Assembly: GCF_029761915.1 (NCBI RefSeq)
Contig: NZ_CP121695.1
Location: forward strand, 7,965,501 to 8,029,500
DNA: 64,000 nt
Reading direction: 5' to 3'
Source of the DNA: Bradyrhizobium sp. CB1650
GTDB lineage: Bacteria; Pseudomonadota; Alphaproteobacteria; Rhizobiales; Xanthobacteraceae
The first letter of the stretch is position 1. Each line of letters opens with the position of its first letter. Below, in pieces: positions 9,501 to 17,682 of the stretch. The notes beneath the pieces are model-generated. The model worked only from the letters and a program-made list of their open reading frames with translations. It did not search any database and was not told where the DNA came from. The translations under genes and the position numbers were made by a program.

Positions 9501-12500
9501 TCCAATATGAGCTCAGAGCGACGCTGCTCGATCTGCCCTCGCTTGAGCGTGATTGGACGGACGCGTGCGCATCGAATGTTCTGGTGCGAAGTAGCCGGAA
9601 AAAGAAAGTCAGATTGGCGCTGAAGCCATACTGCGCCGGGGAAGTGCCCGACGACATTGGTCGAGACATTGTTGTTCTGCAAGAGCTCGCAGTCTTGCTA
9701 CGTGAAATTGAAAATATAAAGCCTCGCTTCAGGGGCATGGAGCGCCTCTGGCGCGGGCCGCAAAGCGAAGTGTCTCGTTTTCAAGGACTGATCGACTGGG
9801 CCACAAACCTGCGCGATGCGGTCGATGCCTATCGTGTTGACGGCATGGCGCCCCATCAGCTGCTCTTGCATGTCCAGGACCTGCTGCTTCGGGATAACTC
9901 TCGCTTCCGACCGAGCGGTCAGGTTCGTCACGCTTTCGAGGCAATGTACAAGGCATTTCCGACTATGCATCGGACGGCCAAAGAGCTGGGTGCATGCATC
10001 GGCCTCGATGACCCGGAGGACATCGTCAAAATCGAAACGGGCTGGCTTGACGCCCTCCTCCAGCGAACCACGAATTGGAAATCAAACGTTATTAAGGCTC
10101 CGCAGTGGGCCATCTGGCGTTGGGCTGCTCATTCAGCGCGGGTAGCGGGGCTCTCCCCTCTTGTCGACGCCGTCGAAAATGGGGTCGTAGATGGGGCGGC
10201 TCTTACGAGCGTGTTCGATTATGCTTATGCGCGCTGGATTTCCGAAGCTATCGTGAATGAGGACGAGGTTCTCAGTAGTTTCCTTGCGGAGAAGCACGAG
10301 GCCACGATTGAAGCGTTTGTCGCTGCTGATAAGAAGATCGGAGAGCTAGCCAGGGACATCGTAAAGGCGCGCATTGGGGCGGCGGTGCCGACTCAGACAA
10401 ATTTCGGCAAGGATCCGGAATGGGGCACGCTAGCGCGTGAGATCAACAAGAAAGCCCGGCACATGCCGCTTCGGCAGCTATTTGGCCGCCTTCCGACGGT
10501 ACTGACCCAACTGGCGCCATGCGTGATGATGAGCCCGCTCTCCATCGCACAGTACTTGCCCGCGGATGCCAAACCCTTCGATGTGGTTATCTTTGACGAG
10601 GCTTCCCAGATCCCGGTATGGGATGCGATCGGAGCAATTGCGCGCGGCAGCCAAGTCGTCATTGTTGGTGACCCAGAACAGCTGCCCCCCACAAATGTTG
10701 GTCAGCGTGGCGTCGATGACGAGGACGACGACGGATCGATCGTCCAGAGCCAGCAGAGCATCCTAGATGAGTGTCTGGCTTCAAACATCCCGAGCATGCG
10801 CTTGTCGTGGCATTATCGCAGTCGCCACGAGAGCCTCATCGCTTTCTCCAACGTCAAATACTATCGCGGCGAGCTGACGACCTTCCCCTCCCCTGTGACG
10901 CGCGATACCGCCGTCCGTTACATCCATGTGGAAGGCGGCATCTACGAGCGCGGCGGTGCCAAGGTGAACCGTAAGGAGGCTGAAGCTGTCGTAGCCGAGG
11001 TAGTCCGCCGGATGAGGACCTCGACCCATTCGATCGGCGTCGTCACATTCAATGGTGAGCAACAACGGTTGATCGAGAACTTGCTTGATCAGGCCCGTCG
11101 CGCCGACCCGTCACTGGAGCCGCATTTCGACCGCAACCAGACCAGGGAGCCGATCCTCGTCAAGAATATCGAGAATGTTCAGGGCGACGAACGAGACGTG
11201 ATCATCTTTTCGGTCGCCGTCGGGCCAGACAAGACGGGACGTGTCACGGCTCAGATCTCCTCACTGAACAATGAGGGTGGTCACCGCCGCCTCAATGTCG
11301 CAGTCACCCGTGCACGGCGCGAGCTGTTGGTGTTCGCGACATTGCGGCCTGAGCAAATCGACCTGGGGCGTACCGGCGCCAAGGGCGTAGTCGACTTCAA
11401 GCACTTCCTTGAGTTCGCCGAGAACGGCGCGCGAGCTATCGCCGAGGCCTTCTCGCCAACCGGCCGCGACGCTGAATCGCCCTTTGAGGATGCCGTGATG
11501 CGGGCTCTCCAGGAAAAGGGTTGGGAAGTTCATCCTCAGGTGGGCGTATCCTTCTTCAGGATTGACCTCGGCGTCGTTCATCCGGATTTCCCCGGGCGAT
11601 ACCTTGCCGGCGTTGAATGCGACGGCGCCGCCTATCACCGGTCAGCCACAGCGCGCGATCGCGACCGTCTGCGCGAGATGGTGCTCACGGAGCTCGGTTG
11701 GCGAATTCGGCGGATCTGGAGCACCGAATGGTGGATGGATTCTGCCACCGCGACGGAAAAGATCCACGCAAGGTTGGTCGCCGATCTCGAAGCCGACCGC
11801 GCCTCGCGGCCGATTGTCGAGGTTAAAGAAGAACCAACGCCTCTACCGGCAGAAATACCGTCCCTGGATGAGTCCGAAAAGCCGGCTCGTGTCGAAACCG
11901 CTGCCACGCAAGCGGAGTCCGAAGCAGACCAAGCTAAAGTCTCGCCGGAACCTGCAAATGACGACGGCCAGCCGATCGAGGCAATGAAAGTCTACGCGCG
12001 CGGACCATCGAACCAAGAACGGAACGCAGAAAAGACCTCCGCCGCAACCTATGTCAAGGCAGACCCCGCCAGTGTGGCAACACCCGACCGGGATCGCTTC
12101 TACGAGGTCGGCTACCGTGGAACGCTGCGTAGTATGGTCGATCATGTCATCGAGATTGAGGGTCCCCTCTATTTTGACGTCCTCGTCGATCGAATTGCGC
12201 GCGCGCACGGCTTTATGCGCTCGGGCGAGACTGTCCAAAAGATCGTTGCCTCATCGCTCGGGCGCAATCGGTTTCCGACCACCAAAGACGGCGAACGGGA
12301 GATTGTCTGGCCGCACGATGCCACGGCGAGGGAAAGCACTCCTTACAGGGGCGGCGGGGGACGCGACCACATCGACATCCCGCTTCCCGAGCTGGCAAGT
12401 CTCGCTGCCACGTTGCGCTCGACAGGCTTGGAGGAGGATGAAGACATCATCCGAGGAATGCAGGAGCATTTCGGCTTAGGGCGTCTGGCAGCTTCGACCC

Positions 12501-12538
12501 GCGAGCGCTTCGAGGCGGCAGTGGCGGCGGGTACCTAG
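6584..12538 (+). CDS. DUF4011-helicase-Vsr-like giant defence protein (Hhe-like)
   Basis: 1,984 residues. In order: an N-terminal region with a transglutaminase-like Cys-His pair (GTCLDLTLLYASC near residue 226, EGHAFVG ~35 residues later); a DUF4011 block starting VWKRNLLDLTLRNRLLNF near 387; a superfamily 1 helicase with Walker A GPPGTGKS near 698, Walker B FDEAS near 1338, then GDPEQLPP, WHYRS, NVQGDERD and VAVTRARREL; a Vsr/DUF559-type endonuclease fold around 1640-1730 (GVECDGAAYHRS, IRRIWSTEWW); and a DUF3320-type C-terminus. This single-gene architecture is known from defence islands (the 'hhe' type); an anti-phage role is inference. The ATG at 6584 is chosen because GGGGGC precedes it, over an in-frame ATG at 6554. 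It is flanked by non-coding or decayed DNA and appears to act alone. Confidence 0.85.
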   Translation: MADQTEVGEAAGELKINCTAADNVNIAFYQNAVPIIRELAIENAIGRDLSDLSVHLTADPPFITPGVWRIQHVANQATHHIRSLDLKLDAAFLAGINASRRAQLRIHVHAAGEKLVEKIVELNLLPPSHWGGVNAAPELLAAFVRPTDPSVDVVLREASGKLAAAGRDDAMDGYRKKTKSRAWEIADAIWAALVSHSIAYVLPPKSFERSGQQIRGPSEILSRKVGTCLDLTLLYASCLEQAGLNPVLVLTEGHAFVGVWLVDEDFSSLVIDDPQMLRKRVQLEEMVLVETTVLTGSNPARFKQAVDAGAKLIAEDATSPFELAIDVKRARSAKIRPLDLSGGAEPTIAPSGTPSVSHEVGEIPKFEEDLDKPREPVPERSPDRLEVWKRNLLDLTLRNRLLNFKDSKSTIAIECPDAAMLEDKLSGGDRFKLLGRANVLDGGDGRDTALLAQRLQDDARKDFISDAMVRGELHTAVPEAELEDRLTDLYRATRLAFEEGGANILYLCLGFLKWTPQDGASPYRAPLILIPVQLERKSVRSGFRLALHEDEARFNPTLLQMLKQDFDLSMPELEGELPEDAAGVDVAGVWKTIRRHIKSIKGWEVTEQIVLATLSFTKYLMWKDLVDRSEILKRNPVVRHLIDTPTHTYNSSGAAFVAENTIDQVIDPAELFAPLSADSSQIAAILGAQRGGDFVLFGPPGTGKSQTIANMITNCLAHQKTVLFVSQKTAALEVVRQRMQAIGLGNYCLEVHSTKAQKSSVLEQLATAWRERNVVTEEHWTAAASELKRRRDQLNKLVSALHRRRANGMTAYEAFGRVIADRERFPDVGLTWPAGTVHSSEDLARMREICSDIRTALEAVGDPVHHPLKGIEQTKWSPAWVQSLQQLVDRLHLALQEVRTAADDLVLSIGLDGAVGDDGLLPQLIKLVSLMLHADAVDGSLLLSADAPEHVNALYDLADAIGRLNEKNSQLSIQYELRATLLDLPSLERDWTDACASNVLVRSSRKKKVRLALKPYCAGEVPDDIGRDIVVLQELAVLLREIENIKPRFRGMERLWRGPQSEVSRFQGLIDWATNLRDAVDAYRVDGMAPHQLLLHVQDLLLRDNSRFRPSGQVRHAFEAMYKAFPTMHRTAKELGACIGLDDPEDIVKIETGWLDALLQRTTNWKSNVIKAPQWAIWRWAAHSARVAGLSPLVDAVENGVVDGAALTSVFDYAYARWISEAIVNEDEVLSSFLAEKHEATIEAFVAADKKIGELARDIVKARIGAAVPTQTNFGKDPEWGTLAREINKKARHMPLRQLFGRLPTVLTQLAPCVMMSPLSIAQYLPADAKPFDVVIFDEASQIPVWDAIGAIARGSQVVIVGDPEQLPPTNVGQRGVDDEDDDGSIVQSQQSILDECLASNIPSMRLSWHYRSRHESLIAFSNVKYYRGELTTFPSPVTRDTAVRYIHVEGGIYERGGAKVNRKEAEAVVAEVVRRMRTSTHSIGVVTFNGEQQRLIENLLDQARRADPSLEPHFDRNQTREPILVKNIENVQGDERDVIIFSVAVGPDKTGRVTAQISSLNNEGGHRRLNVAVTRARRELLVFATLRPEQIDLGRTGAKGVVDFKHFLEFAENGARAIAEAFSPTGRDAESPFEDAVMRALQEKGWEVHPQVGVSFFRIDLGVVHPDFPGRYLAGVECDGAAYHRSATARDRDRLREMVLTELGWRIRRIWSTEWWMDSATATEKIHARLVADLEADRASRPIVEVKEEPTPLPAEIPSLDESEKPARVETAATQAESEADQAKVSPEPANDDGQPIEAMKVYARGPSNQERNAEKTSAATYVKADPASVATPDRDRFYEVGYRGTLRSMVDHVIEIEGPLYFDVLVDRIARAHGFMRSGETVQKIVASSLGRNRFPTTKDGEREIVWPHDATARESTPYRGGGGRDHIDIPLPELASLAATLRSTGLEEDEDIIRGMQEHFGLGRLAASTRERFEAAVAAGT

Positions 12539-12540
12539 CG

Positions 12541-12930
12541 CGCCAGTTGGCTCGGCCGCGGCGACGTAATGCTGCTTGTCGGGGCGGCGCCGATGATGCC
12601 TCAATGTCGATGATGCCCTGGCCCTTTCAATCGACGCGCTGCCGTCGTCGTCAATGACGCTTCGGCCACTTCCCGCGGTGGTACAGACGACCCAATCTCG
12701 ACCGCCAGGAAGGCGCTATATACTCGCTTCAGCGTGCTTGCAAAGCTACTTGCGCCACCTGAACAGCTGGCTCACATGAAGGCCGGCCATGGAGCCGCCT
12801 CGGAAACGCTGGCGCCGAGCTCCAGAGATGCTGCAACAAGCCGCTCCCTCTCATCCAGCGACCACCGCGCCGCCGCTCTAGCGATGTGATCATCTCGCCC
12901 CTCGAAATCGTCATGGCACTGCCCCTAGGA
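12541..12930 (-). pseudogene. IS66-family orf1 (tnpA) remnant
   Basis: On the minus strand from the ATG near 12930, the pieces MITSLERRR, RWSLDERERLVAASLE with GASVSEAA, VSQLFRWRK and a terminal PGIIDIE-like stretch appear in order but in different frames. This is the layout of the short helix-turn-helix first ORF of IS66-type elements. At least two frameshifts and an internal stop are required to read it. No orf2 or transposase follows and no terminal inverted repeats were recognised. Confidence 0.7.
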
Positions 12931-13048
12931 TTACCCCTGGGGCCTGCCGCGACCGCATTCATCAAACAAGGCGGCCTCCGGCATCCGATCTTCGGCCGTA
13001 CGGTCCAGCCTCCGCGCGCTGAGAGAGAAAGATGCCGTTGGCCAGCGC

Positions 13049-14710
13049 TCAGTCGCCGCCCACGCGTTTCATCCACAGCATGCCATCGCACCACACGTGG
13101 TCAACGCGGTCCCACTGGCAGGCAGATGCCGCATTCGGGAAAAACCCGCGTCCATTTTGATTCGCACTTGTGTTGCATAGTAGCGGAATGCCCGTGAGGG
13201 CCTCGTATTCGACGAGAAGTTCGGCGATTTTGTGCTGAGAAGTCCTGCAAATAGTCTGCAATCGCGCAGATCCGTCTAGGTGCACAACAGCGGGGATCTT
13301 GTCCCGCCATTCTGCTCGTGTTAGGTGCTCGAAGAGCATGTAAGGGTCTGGCGTTCCAGGACTAAAAATCTCCGGCGCACGATCCTCTAGGCATATTGGC
13401 GCTACAGGCCGGAAGTGCTCGCGAAGTTTGATGTCGTTGAGATGGTCCTTCATTCGCGGCGATGTCGCCGCGGCCAGTATGCTTCTGCTACCCAAAGCAC
13501 GAGGTCCAAGCTCCGCGCGGCCGGCAAGGAAAATGACGGGCTTGTTGCTGGCGAGAATGGTTGCAAGTTCACGCATGCTACATGGTGAGCCGCCCCATCC
13601 GGGCGGCACGTCGCCTCGCTCCACAGCTGGACCACTATAGACGGACCATTCCAATGGTACAAACCCTTGGTCCGCCGCCAATTCAGAGCAAGCGGCACCT
13701 ATTGCGGAGCCGCTGTCATTCGGGAAGGGTGGCACCCAGATAGCATCGAACAAGCCCGCAGCTCGTAGTGCGCTGTTCCATTTTATGTTGAGACCGCAAC
13801 CGCCGGTGATGCACAGATTGCCGGCGGAAAGCCTCGAATGTCTCTGTATAGCACTGGCGAGTTTGATAACGAGCAGACGCTCTTGGAAGCGATGAAAGGA
13901 TGCAAGCACATCTTCGGGGGCTTTGGCTTTTAACCGTAGCGCGCTGGCATCGAAGAACTCGTGGACAGGCTCAAGCGCGGCGTCCTCGCTGCAACGACCG
14001 ACTGGCTCCGTAAACGTGCTAAAGTGCTTTTCGTAGAGCTCCTGAAACACCTCGACAATGCTTTCATCGACTGAACCGAGCGCGATGTAGGCCATCAACT
14101 TGCCCGCAACACCGAGGTCCCATTTGGTCCGGTTCGTCTGCTTGTATGGTCCGAAGTGATAGCCCGCGGCAGCATAAGCATGCCCGATCAGCGGGAAGAG
14201 GCACTCGAGGAACCTGGCGGCGCGGCGCTCTACATGGTAGAGACGTGGAAAGGAAGCTCCGTCCCACACCAGACAGAACGCGGGCTGCCCGGCCTTGGCG
14301 AACGGGCTAGTACAAAAAGCGGAAGCCACATGGGCTGTGACATGCGGATAGCTTTTATAAGGGAAGGCGCTCTCGTTGAGCATCAGCCCAGAGCCGTCGT
14401 GCGCTATGAGGAGGCCTTCGGCATCGCCCTCAACATACGGTGCCCCTTTAAGGGTAATGGGTGCAGTCCCACTGAAAACCTCAAATTGTGACTCAACCTC
14501 GCCCCACCATCCGTCGATGACAAACCGATCAACGTCGTGCGGATCTAAACCGTGCTCTGCCAGGGCGACAACAACCGCATCGAGATTGTTGATTTTTTGA
14601 TATCGCGGATTGTTGCCCCGCTTCTCCTGCTCGACACAAAAGACAAGCCGTCCGTCCTCGATAAGGGCGACTGCTCCGTCATGGGTCAGTTTGATACCGC
14701 AGATGCGCAT
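13049..14710 (-). CDS. nodU: NodU-type carbamoyltransferase
   Basis: 553 residues of the NodU/HypF-like O-carbamoyltransferase family, which transfers carbamoyl from carbamoyl phosphate (via carbamoyl-AMP) to a hydroxyl; in rhizobia NodU carbamoylates the non-reducing end of Nod factor. The N-terminal Kae1-like domain opens with MRICGIKLTHDGAVALI and carries the metal-binding HVTAH pair and GGCGLNIKWN; the C-terminal YrdC-like part has RAELGPRALGSRS and PLLCNTSAN. ATG 14710 is preceded by GGAG. No nodABC, nodS or recognised nod box lies nearby, so the substrate may be something other than Nod factor. The gene stands alone between an IS66 remnant and an integrase remnant. Confidence 0.85.
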   Translation of the reverse strand: MRICGIKLTHDGAVALIEDGRLVFCVEQEKRGNNPRYQKINNLDAVVVALAEHGLDPHDVDRFVIDGWWGEVESQFEVFSGTAPITLKGAPYVEGDAEGLLIAHDGSGLMLNESAFPYKSYPHVTAHVASAFCTSPFAKAGQPAFCLVWDGASFPRLYHVERRAARFLECLFPLIGHAYAAAGYHFGPYKQTNRTKWDLGVAGKLMAYIALGSVDESIVEVFQELYEKHFSTFTEPVGRCSEDAALEPVHEFFDASALRLKAKAPEDVLASFHRFQERLLVIKLASAIQRHSRLSAGNLCITGGCGLNIKWNSALRAAGLFDAIWVPPFPNDSGSAIGAACSELAADQGFVPLEWSVYSGPAVERGDVPPGWGGSPCSMRELATILASNKPVIFLAGRAELGPRALGSRSILAAATSPRMKDHLNDIKLREHFRPVAPICLEDRAPEIFSPGTPDPYMLFEHLTRAEWRDKIPAVVHLDGSARLQTICRTSQHKIAELLVEYEALTGIPLLCNTSANQNGRGFFPNAASACQWDRVDHVWCDGMLWMKRVGGD

Positions 14711-14941
14711 ACTGTCTCCGAACCTAACGTCGGTGATCCACTCGATTTGAAGGCGCCGCAACTGTTGCTCATGTCGCGAGACTCAGATGGGCTCCCCATC
14801 TGTCACGATGCACGCTCTGGGCCAGTTCCAATCAGAGGAATCGCTGGCGATTGTCTGATCAAAGTCGGAGTTGGAAGCGACTTGACCGATTCGTGACACC
14901 GGACGCGTTCGGTTGGCGACAAGCCACTGTCCCAAGTCACC

Positions 14942-15835
14942 TCAGGTGCCATTCAAGAGTATCGCATCGACAGCAGTGAGACATCAAAGGACGCGCGCGG
15001 CAAACCGCCCGCGCGCAACACCCTCCACCAGGAAATGGTGGCTCTCCGGCAGTCGCTGAAGACTGCCCTCCGCCATGGCTGGCTCTCAAGCTCTGCCAGA
15101 CATGTCCCAGCCCTATCGCAGCAACAGGAAGATCTCCCACCGCGCGTGGTTCTCACCGAAAGCTCTACCTAGCAACCTCGCGCCGCGCCGAAAATCCAGT
15201 CAACGAACGTTGGCGTCATGCCTGTGAACAGCTCCATGACTACGTGATCTTCATGGCCAACACCGGCCTTCGTCCTGATGAGGCCAGGCGCCTTGAGACG
15301 ACGTGACCGTGGTGATGGACAAGGAAACCAACCAGCGGATCCTTGAGATCGAAGTACGGGGCAAGCGTGGCGTCGGCTTTTGCAAGAGCATGCCCAGCGC
15401 GGTGCGCCCTTCTTCAGGTTGCGCAAGCGCAACAAGCCCAAGCCCACCGACCGCCTCTTCCCCAGCTACCAGCACGAGCTCTTCAACCGGATCCTTGAAG
15501 AGGAAGAGCTGAAGTTCGACCACGAGGGACAGCGGCGCACGGCCTGTAGCCTGAGGCACACCTACATCTATCTGCGGCTGATGGAAGGCGCCGACATCTA
15601 CCAGATCGCGAAGAATTGCCGCACCAGCGTCGAGATGATCGAGGAATTCTACGCGTCCCACATCAACAACCAATTGAGCGCGGCGGCGATCAACATCAAA
15701 CGGATGCCGAAGATGCCAGAAAGCAAGGCTGCGGAGGACGGCAAACCCGAACCGACCAAGCCCATGCCTACCAAGCGAAAACTGCGGCCGCGCTCGAACT
15801 ACATTCGGCGGAAGCCGCAACATTCACCGGCGTGA
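14942..15835 (+). pseudogene. Tyrosine site-specific integrase, frameshifted
   Basis: Three frames together rebuild a phage-type integrase lacking its first ~60 residues: RNTLHQEMVALRQSLKTALRHGWL; then ALPDMSQPYRSNRKISHRAWFS; then RRAENPVNERWRHACEQL and MANTGLRPDEARRLE (box I arginine), a TGA, then the C-terminal half with SLRHTYIYLRL and IEEFYASHI, which hold the box II Arg-His and the nucleophilic tyrosine. The longest intact frame is 15380-15835. It lies 95 nt upstream of the intron-bearing tRNA-Leu gene, a typical integration neighbourhood. A truncated relative sits at 55.8 kb. Confidence 0.8.
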
Positions 15836-15929
15836 CAGCACTACCCGGCATGCCGTCGACTGCTCAAACCGTGCGCGGAAACTGTATTCTCTTTGCCTTA
15901 GGCGATTTGCGCCGTATAGATGGGCCGAT

Positions 15930-16224
15930 GCGGGCGTGGCGGAACTGGTAGACGCATCGGACTTAAGCCATTGAGTGACCTGGGGGAAACCCCAGGAGCA
16001 GAACTGCTCAAAGTCGGGGAAACCTTCACTGGCAATCCCGAGCCAAGCCCCCGCCAGGGGGAAGGTGTAGAGACTAGACGGGCAGCACCTACAGCGGACA
16101 AGCGCCAGGGTGAAGGGATAGTCCAGACCACGAACGCCGGATAGGCGGCGGCGAAAGCCGAAGTGGTACGAAAATCCGCGGGGCCGCGAGGCCTGTGCCG
16201 GTTCGAGTCCGGCCGCCCGCACCA
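15930..16224 (+). tRNA. tRNA-Leu(UAA) with group I intron
   Basis: The exons are 15930-15964 and 16171-16224 (CCA encoded). Acceptor GCGGGCG pairs with CGCCCGC, the D-arm reads GCGGAACTGGTAGACGC, and the T-arm is GCCGG-TTCGAGT-CCGGC. A long variable arm (GGCC-GCGA-GGCC) identifies a class II tRNA. The anticodon loop CT-TAA is split after U34, giving UAA, leucine. The discriminator A and the GGTAGAC D-loop are typical of leucine tRNAs. The outermost anticodon-stem pair (T27 against C43) is mismatched, which is a small oddity. Confidence 0.92.
15965..16170 (+). ncRNA. Group I self-splicing intron in tRNA-Leu
   Basis: 206 nt inserted between U34 and A35, the same position as the cyanobacterial and plastid tRNA-Leu(UAA) introns. 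Conserved core elements are visible in order: AATCCCGAGCCAAG (P/Q region), GTGTAGAGACTAGACGG (R, with P7 5' strand), AAGGGATAGTCC (S, with P7 3' strand), and a terminal G at 16170. The 5' exon end GGACTT can pair with the intron's start as P1. There is no homing endonuclease ORF. It looks like a minimal subgroup IC3-type intron with intact core. Confidence 0.9.
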
Positions 16225-16253
16225 AGGATTTCAATCAAAGAGTTCAGGTGGCG

Positions 16254-17183
16254 ATGAAAGAGCGATTTGAAGGAGAGCAGAACCGCCCGCAGCTCATTGC
16301 GTCGCTTCGCCGCCAGGATTTCGCGGGAGGTCAGCTGGAGATCGCCAAGGCCTTGGCCGACGCCGGAGAGCTCGTCGAATTCAAGCCGGGCGATAACATC
16401 ATCGTCCAGAATGCCGTCGATAACGACATTTATCTGCTAATAGCCGGAGCCGTCGCCGTCATCGTGAATGGTGCCCACGTTGCGACTCGCTCAGCCGGAC
16501 AACACGTGGGTGAAATGGCCGCCATTGAGGCATCGCTTCCGCGTGCGGCAACGGTAACAACTCTTGAGCAGGCCGTGGTACTCAAGTTGACCAGCGCGGC
16601 GTTTATGGCTGTCGGCGAAAAATTTCCCGGCGTATGGCTGCCGATCGCCCAAGAACTGTCGAAGCGACTGCATCAGCGCAACAAGACAATCTATCTCCCC
16701 AATCAAGCCCCTAAGCTGTTCGTCATGTCCTCATCCGAGGCGCTCAAGATCGCACACGCCCTTGGCACCGGATTGGAGAAAGACGTGTTCAGCACGGTAT
16801 GGGACGATGGCGTCTTCTTCGCTGGCGGCTATCCCCTCGAAGCGCTTGAGAAGCAAGTCGGCGAGTCGGATTTTGCCGTTGCTATCGCCGAACCCGATGA
16901 CATCACGGAATCCCGCGGTCAACGGTCGCCCACCGTGCGAGACAACGTGCTCTTCGAGCTGGGCCTGTTTATGGGCAAGTTGAGCCGGTACCGGACCATC
17001 CTTGTCCATCCGAGGATCAAGGATCTTAAGCTTCCCTCGGATCTCCAAGGCTTGACGCTTGTGCCCTATCAAGCAGGCGAAGACGCGACGATCGCCGAAC
17101 GCATCGCTCCGGTGTGCGAAACCATCCGCGAACTCGTAAAGCGGCTGGGTGTCCGCACGTTTGCTATCGAAAAAGATCGATAA
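16254..17183 (+). CDS. Pycsar-type effector: cNMP-binding + TIR-like protein
   Basis: 309 residues. Residues ~20-125 form a cyclic-nucleotide-binding (CAP-type) domain with the phosphate-binding cassette GEMAAIEASLPRAATV near 86-101. Residues ~153-275 are a TIR-like nucleotide-hydrolase domain (PF10137 type), with PKLFVMSSSEA and RDNVLFELGLFMG; its glutamate near 235 is the expected catalytic residue. PycTIR effectors of Pycsar have this build: they bind cUMP/cCMP and then deplete NAD+. The gene begins only 29 nt after the tRNA-Leu gene and converges on the JAB gene, overlapping it by 20 nt at the 3' ends. ATG 16254 or the GTG at 16248 could be the start. Confidence 0.85.
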   Translation: MKERFEGEQNRPQLIASLRRQDFAGGQLEIAKALADAGELVEFKPGDNIIVQNAVDNDIYLLIAGAVAVIVNGAHVATRSAGQHVGEMAAIEASLPRAATVTTLEQAVVLKLTSAAFMAVGEKFPGVWLPIAQELSKRLHQRNKTIYLPNQAPKLFVMSSSEALKIAHALGTGLEKDVFSTVWDDGVFFAGGYPLEALEKQVGESDFAVAIAEPDDITESRGQRSPTVRDNVLFELGLFMGKLSRYRTILVHPRIKDLKLPSDLQGLTLVPYQAGEDATIAERIAPVCETIRELVKRLGVRTFAIEKDR

Positions 17184-17682
17184 ACCGTTGTAGTAAACTT
17201 CTATTCAGAGCCTGTTGAGCGACCTCCAGCTCTACCTCGGCGTTGATAGGAGGGGAGTGCGGGCTGAATACGGTGGCCGAAAGCTCAAGCGTAGATCGCC
17301 GCGCAAGTCTAACGATAAGCAGCACCGCGAAATTGGCTCCCACATTCGGGTCCTCGACGATTTCCCGCATGGTGGCCAGATCTTGACCGCTCGGCATTGC
17401 CGCGAATAAAGGGTGCGAGTGCCATTCACCAAGATAATTGAAGCGGTTGTAGTCGTGCCCCGTCCGGGCAAAAAACTCCTTCAGGAAGGCGGTGCTGTGC
17501 TCCAGATCTCTCGCGAAGTGAGCTTGTGACCCTCCTATGGTTTGCACGGAGATATCGGCCAGCCGGAAAGTCTCGTTACCAAGGTATTCACCGACCAGGA
17601 TGCCGCCAATCTCGCGCGATCCGGCCAGCCTTAACTCTCGCTTCAGGTTCTCGACCCACGTAGCCGGCAGGATGAGCTTCAT
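17164..17682 (-). CDS. JAB/JAMM metallopeptidase, Cap3-like
   Basis: 172 residues, a minimal MPN/JAB domain with a complete JAMM zinc-protease signature: glutamate in REIGGILVG (E24), then H88-S-H90, seven residues, S98-G-Q-D101. In type II CBASS the equivalent Cap3 cleaves the isopeptide made by the E1-E2 protein Cap2. Its start overlaps the stop of the E2-E1 gene by four bases (ATGA-type coupling), placing it last in the cyclase operon. Its 3' end overlaps the convergent TIR effector gene. Confidence 0.88.
   Translation of the reverse strand: MKLILPATWVENLKRELRLAGSREIGGILVGEYLGNETFRLADISVQTIGGSQAHFARDLEHSTAFLKEFFARTGHDYNRFNYLGEWHSHPLFAAMPSGQDLATMREIVEDPNVGANFAVLLIVRLARRSTLELSATVFSPHSPPINAEVELEVAQQALNRSLLQRFIDLFR

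Noticed and set aside
12886..13197. Plus-strand frame between the helicase and nodU
   Set aside because: It overlaps the IS66 remnant and the nodU 3' end and shows no family features.
14711..14941. Possible nod box upstream of the nodU-like gene
   Set aside because: A short dyad (AATCGC-TG-GCGATT at 14839-14852) is present, but the ~47-bp nod-box pattern with its spaced ATC/GAT repeats is not.
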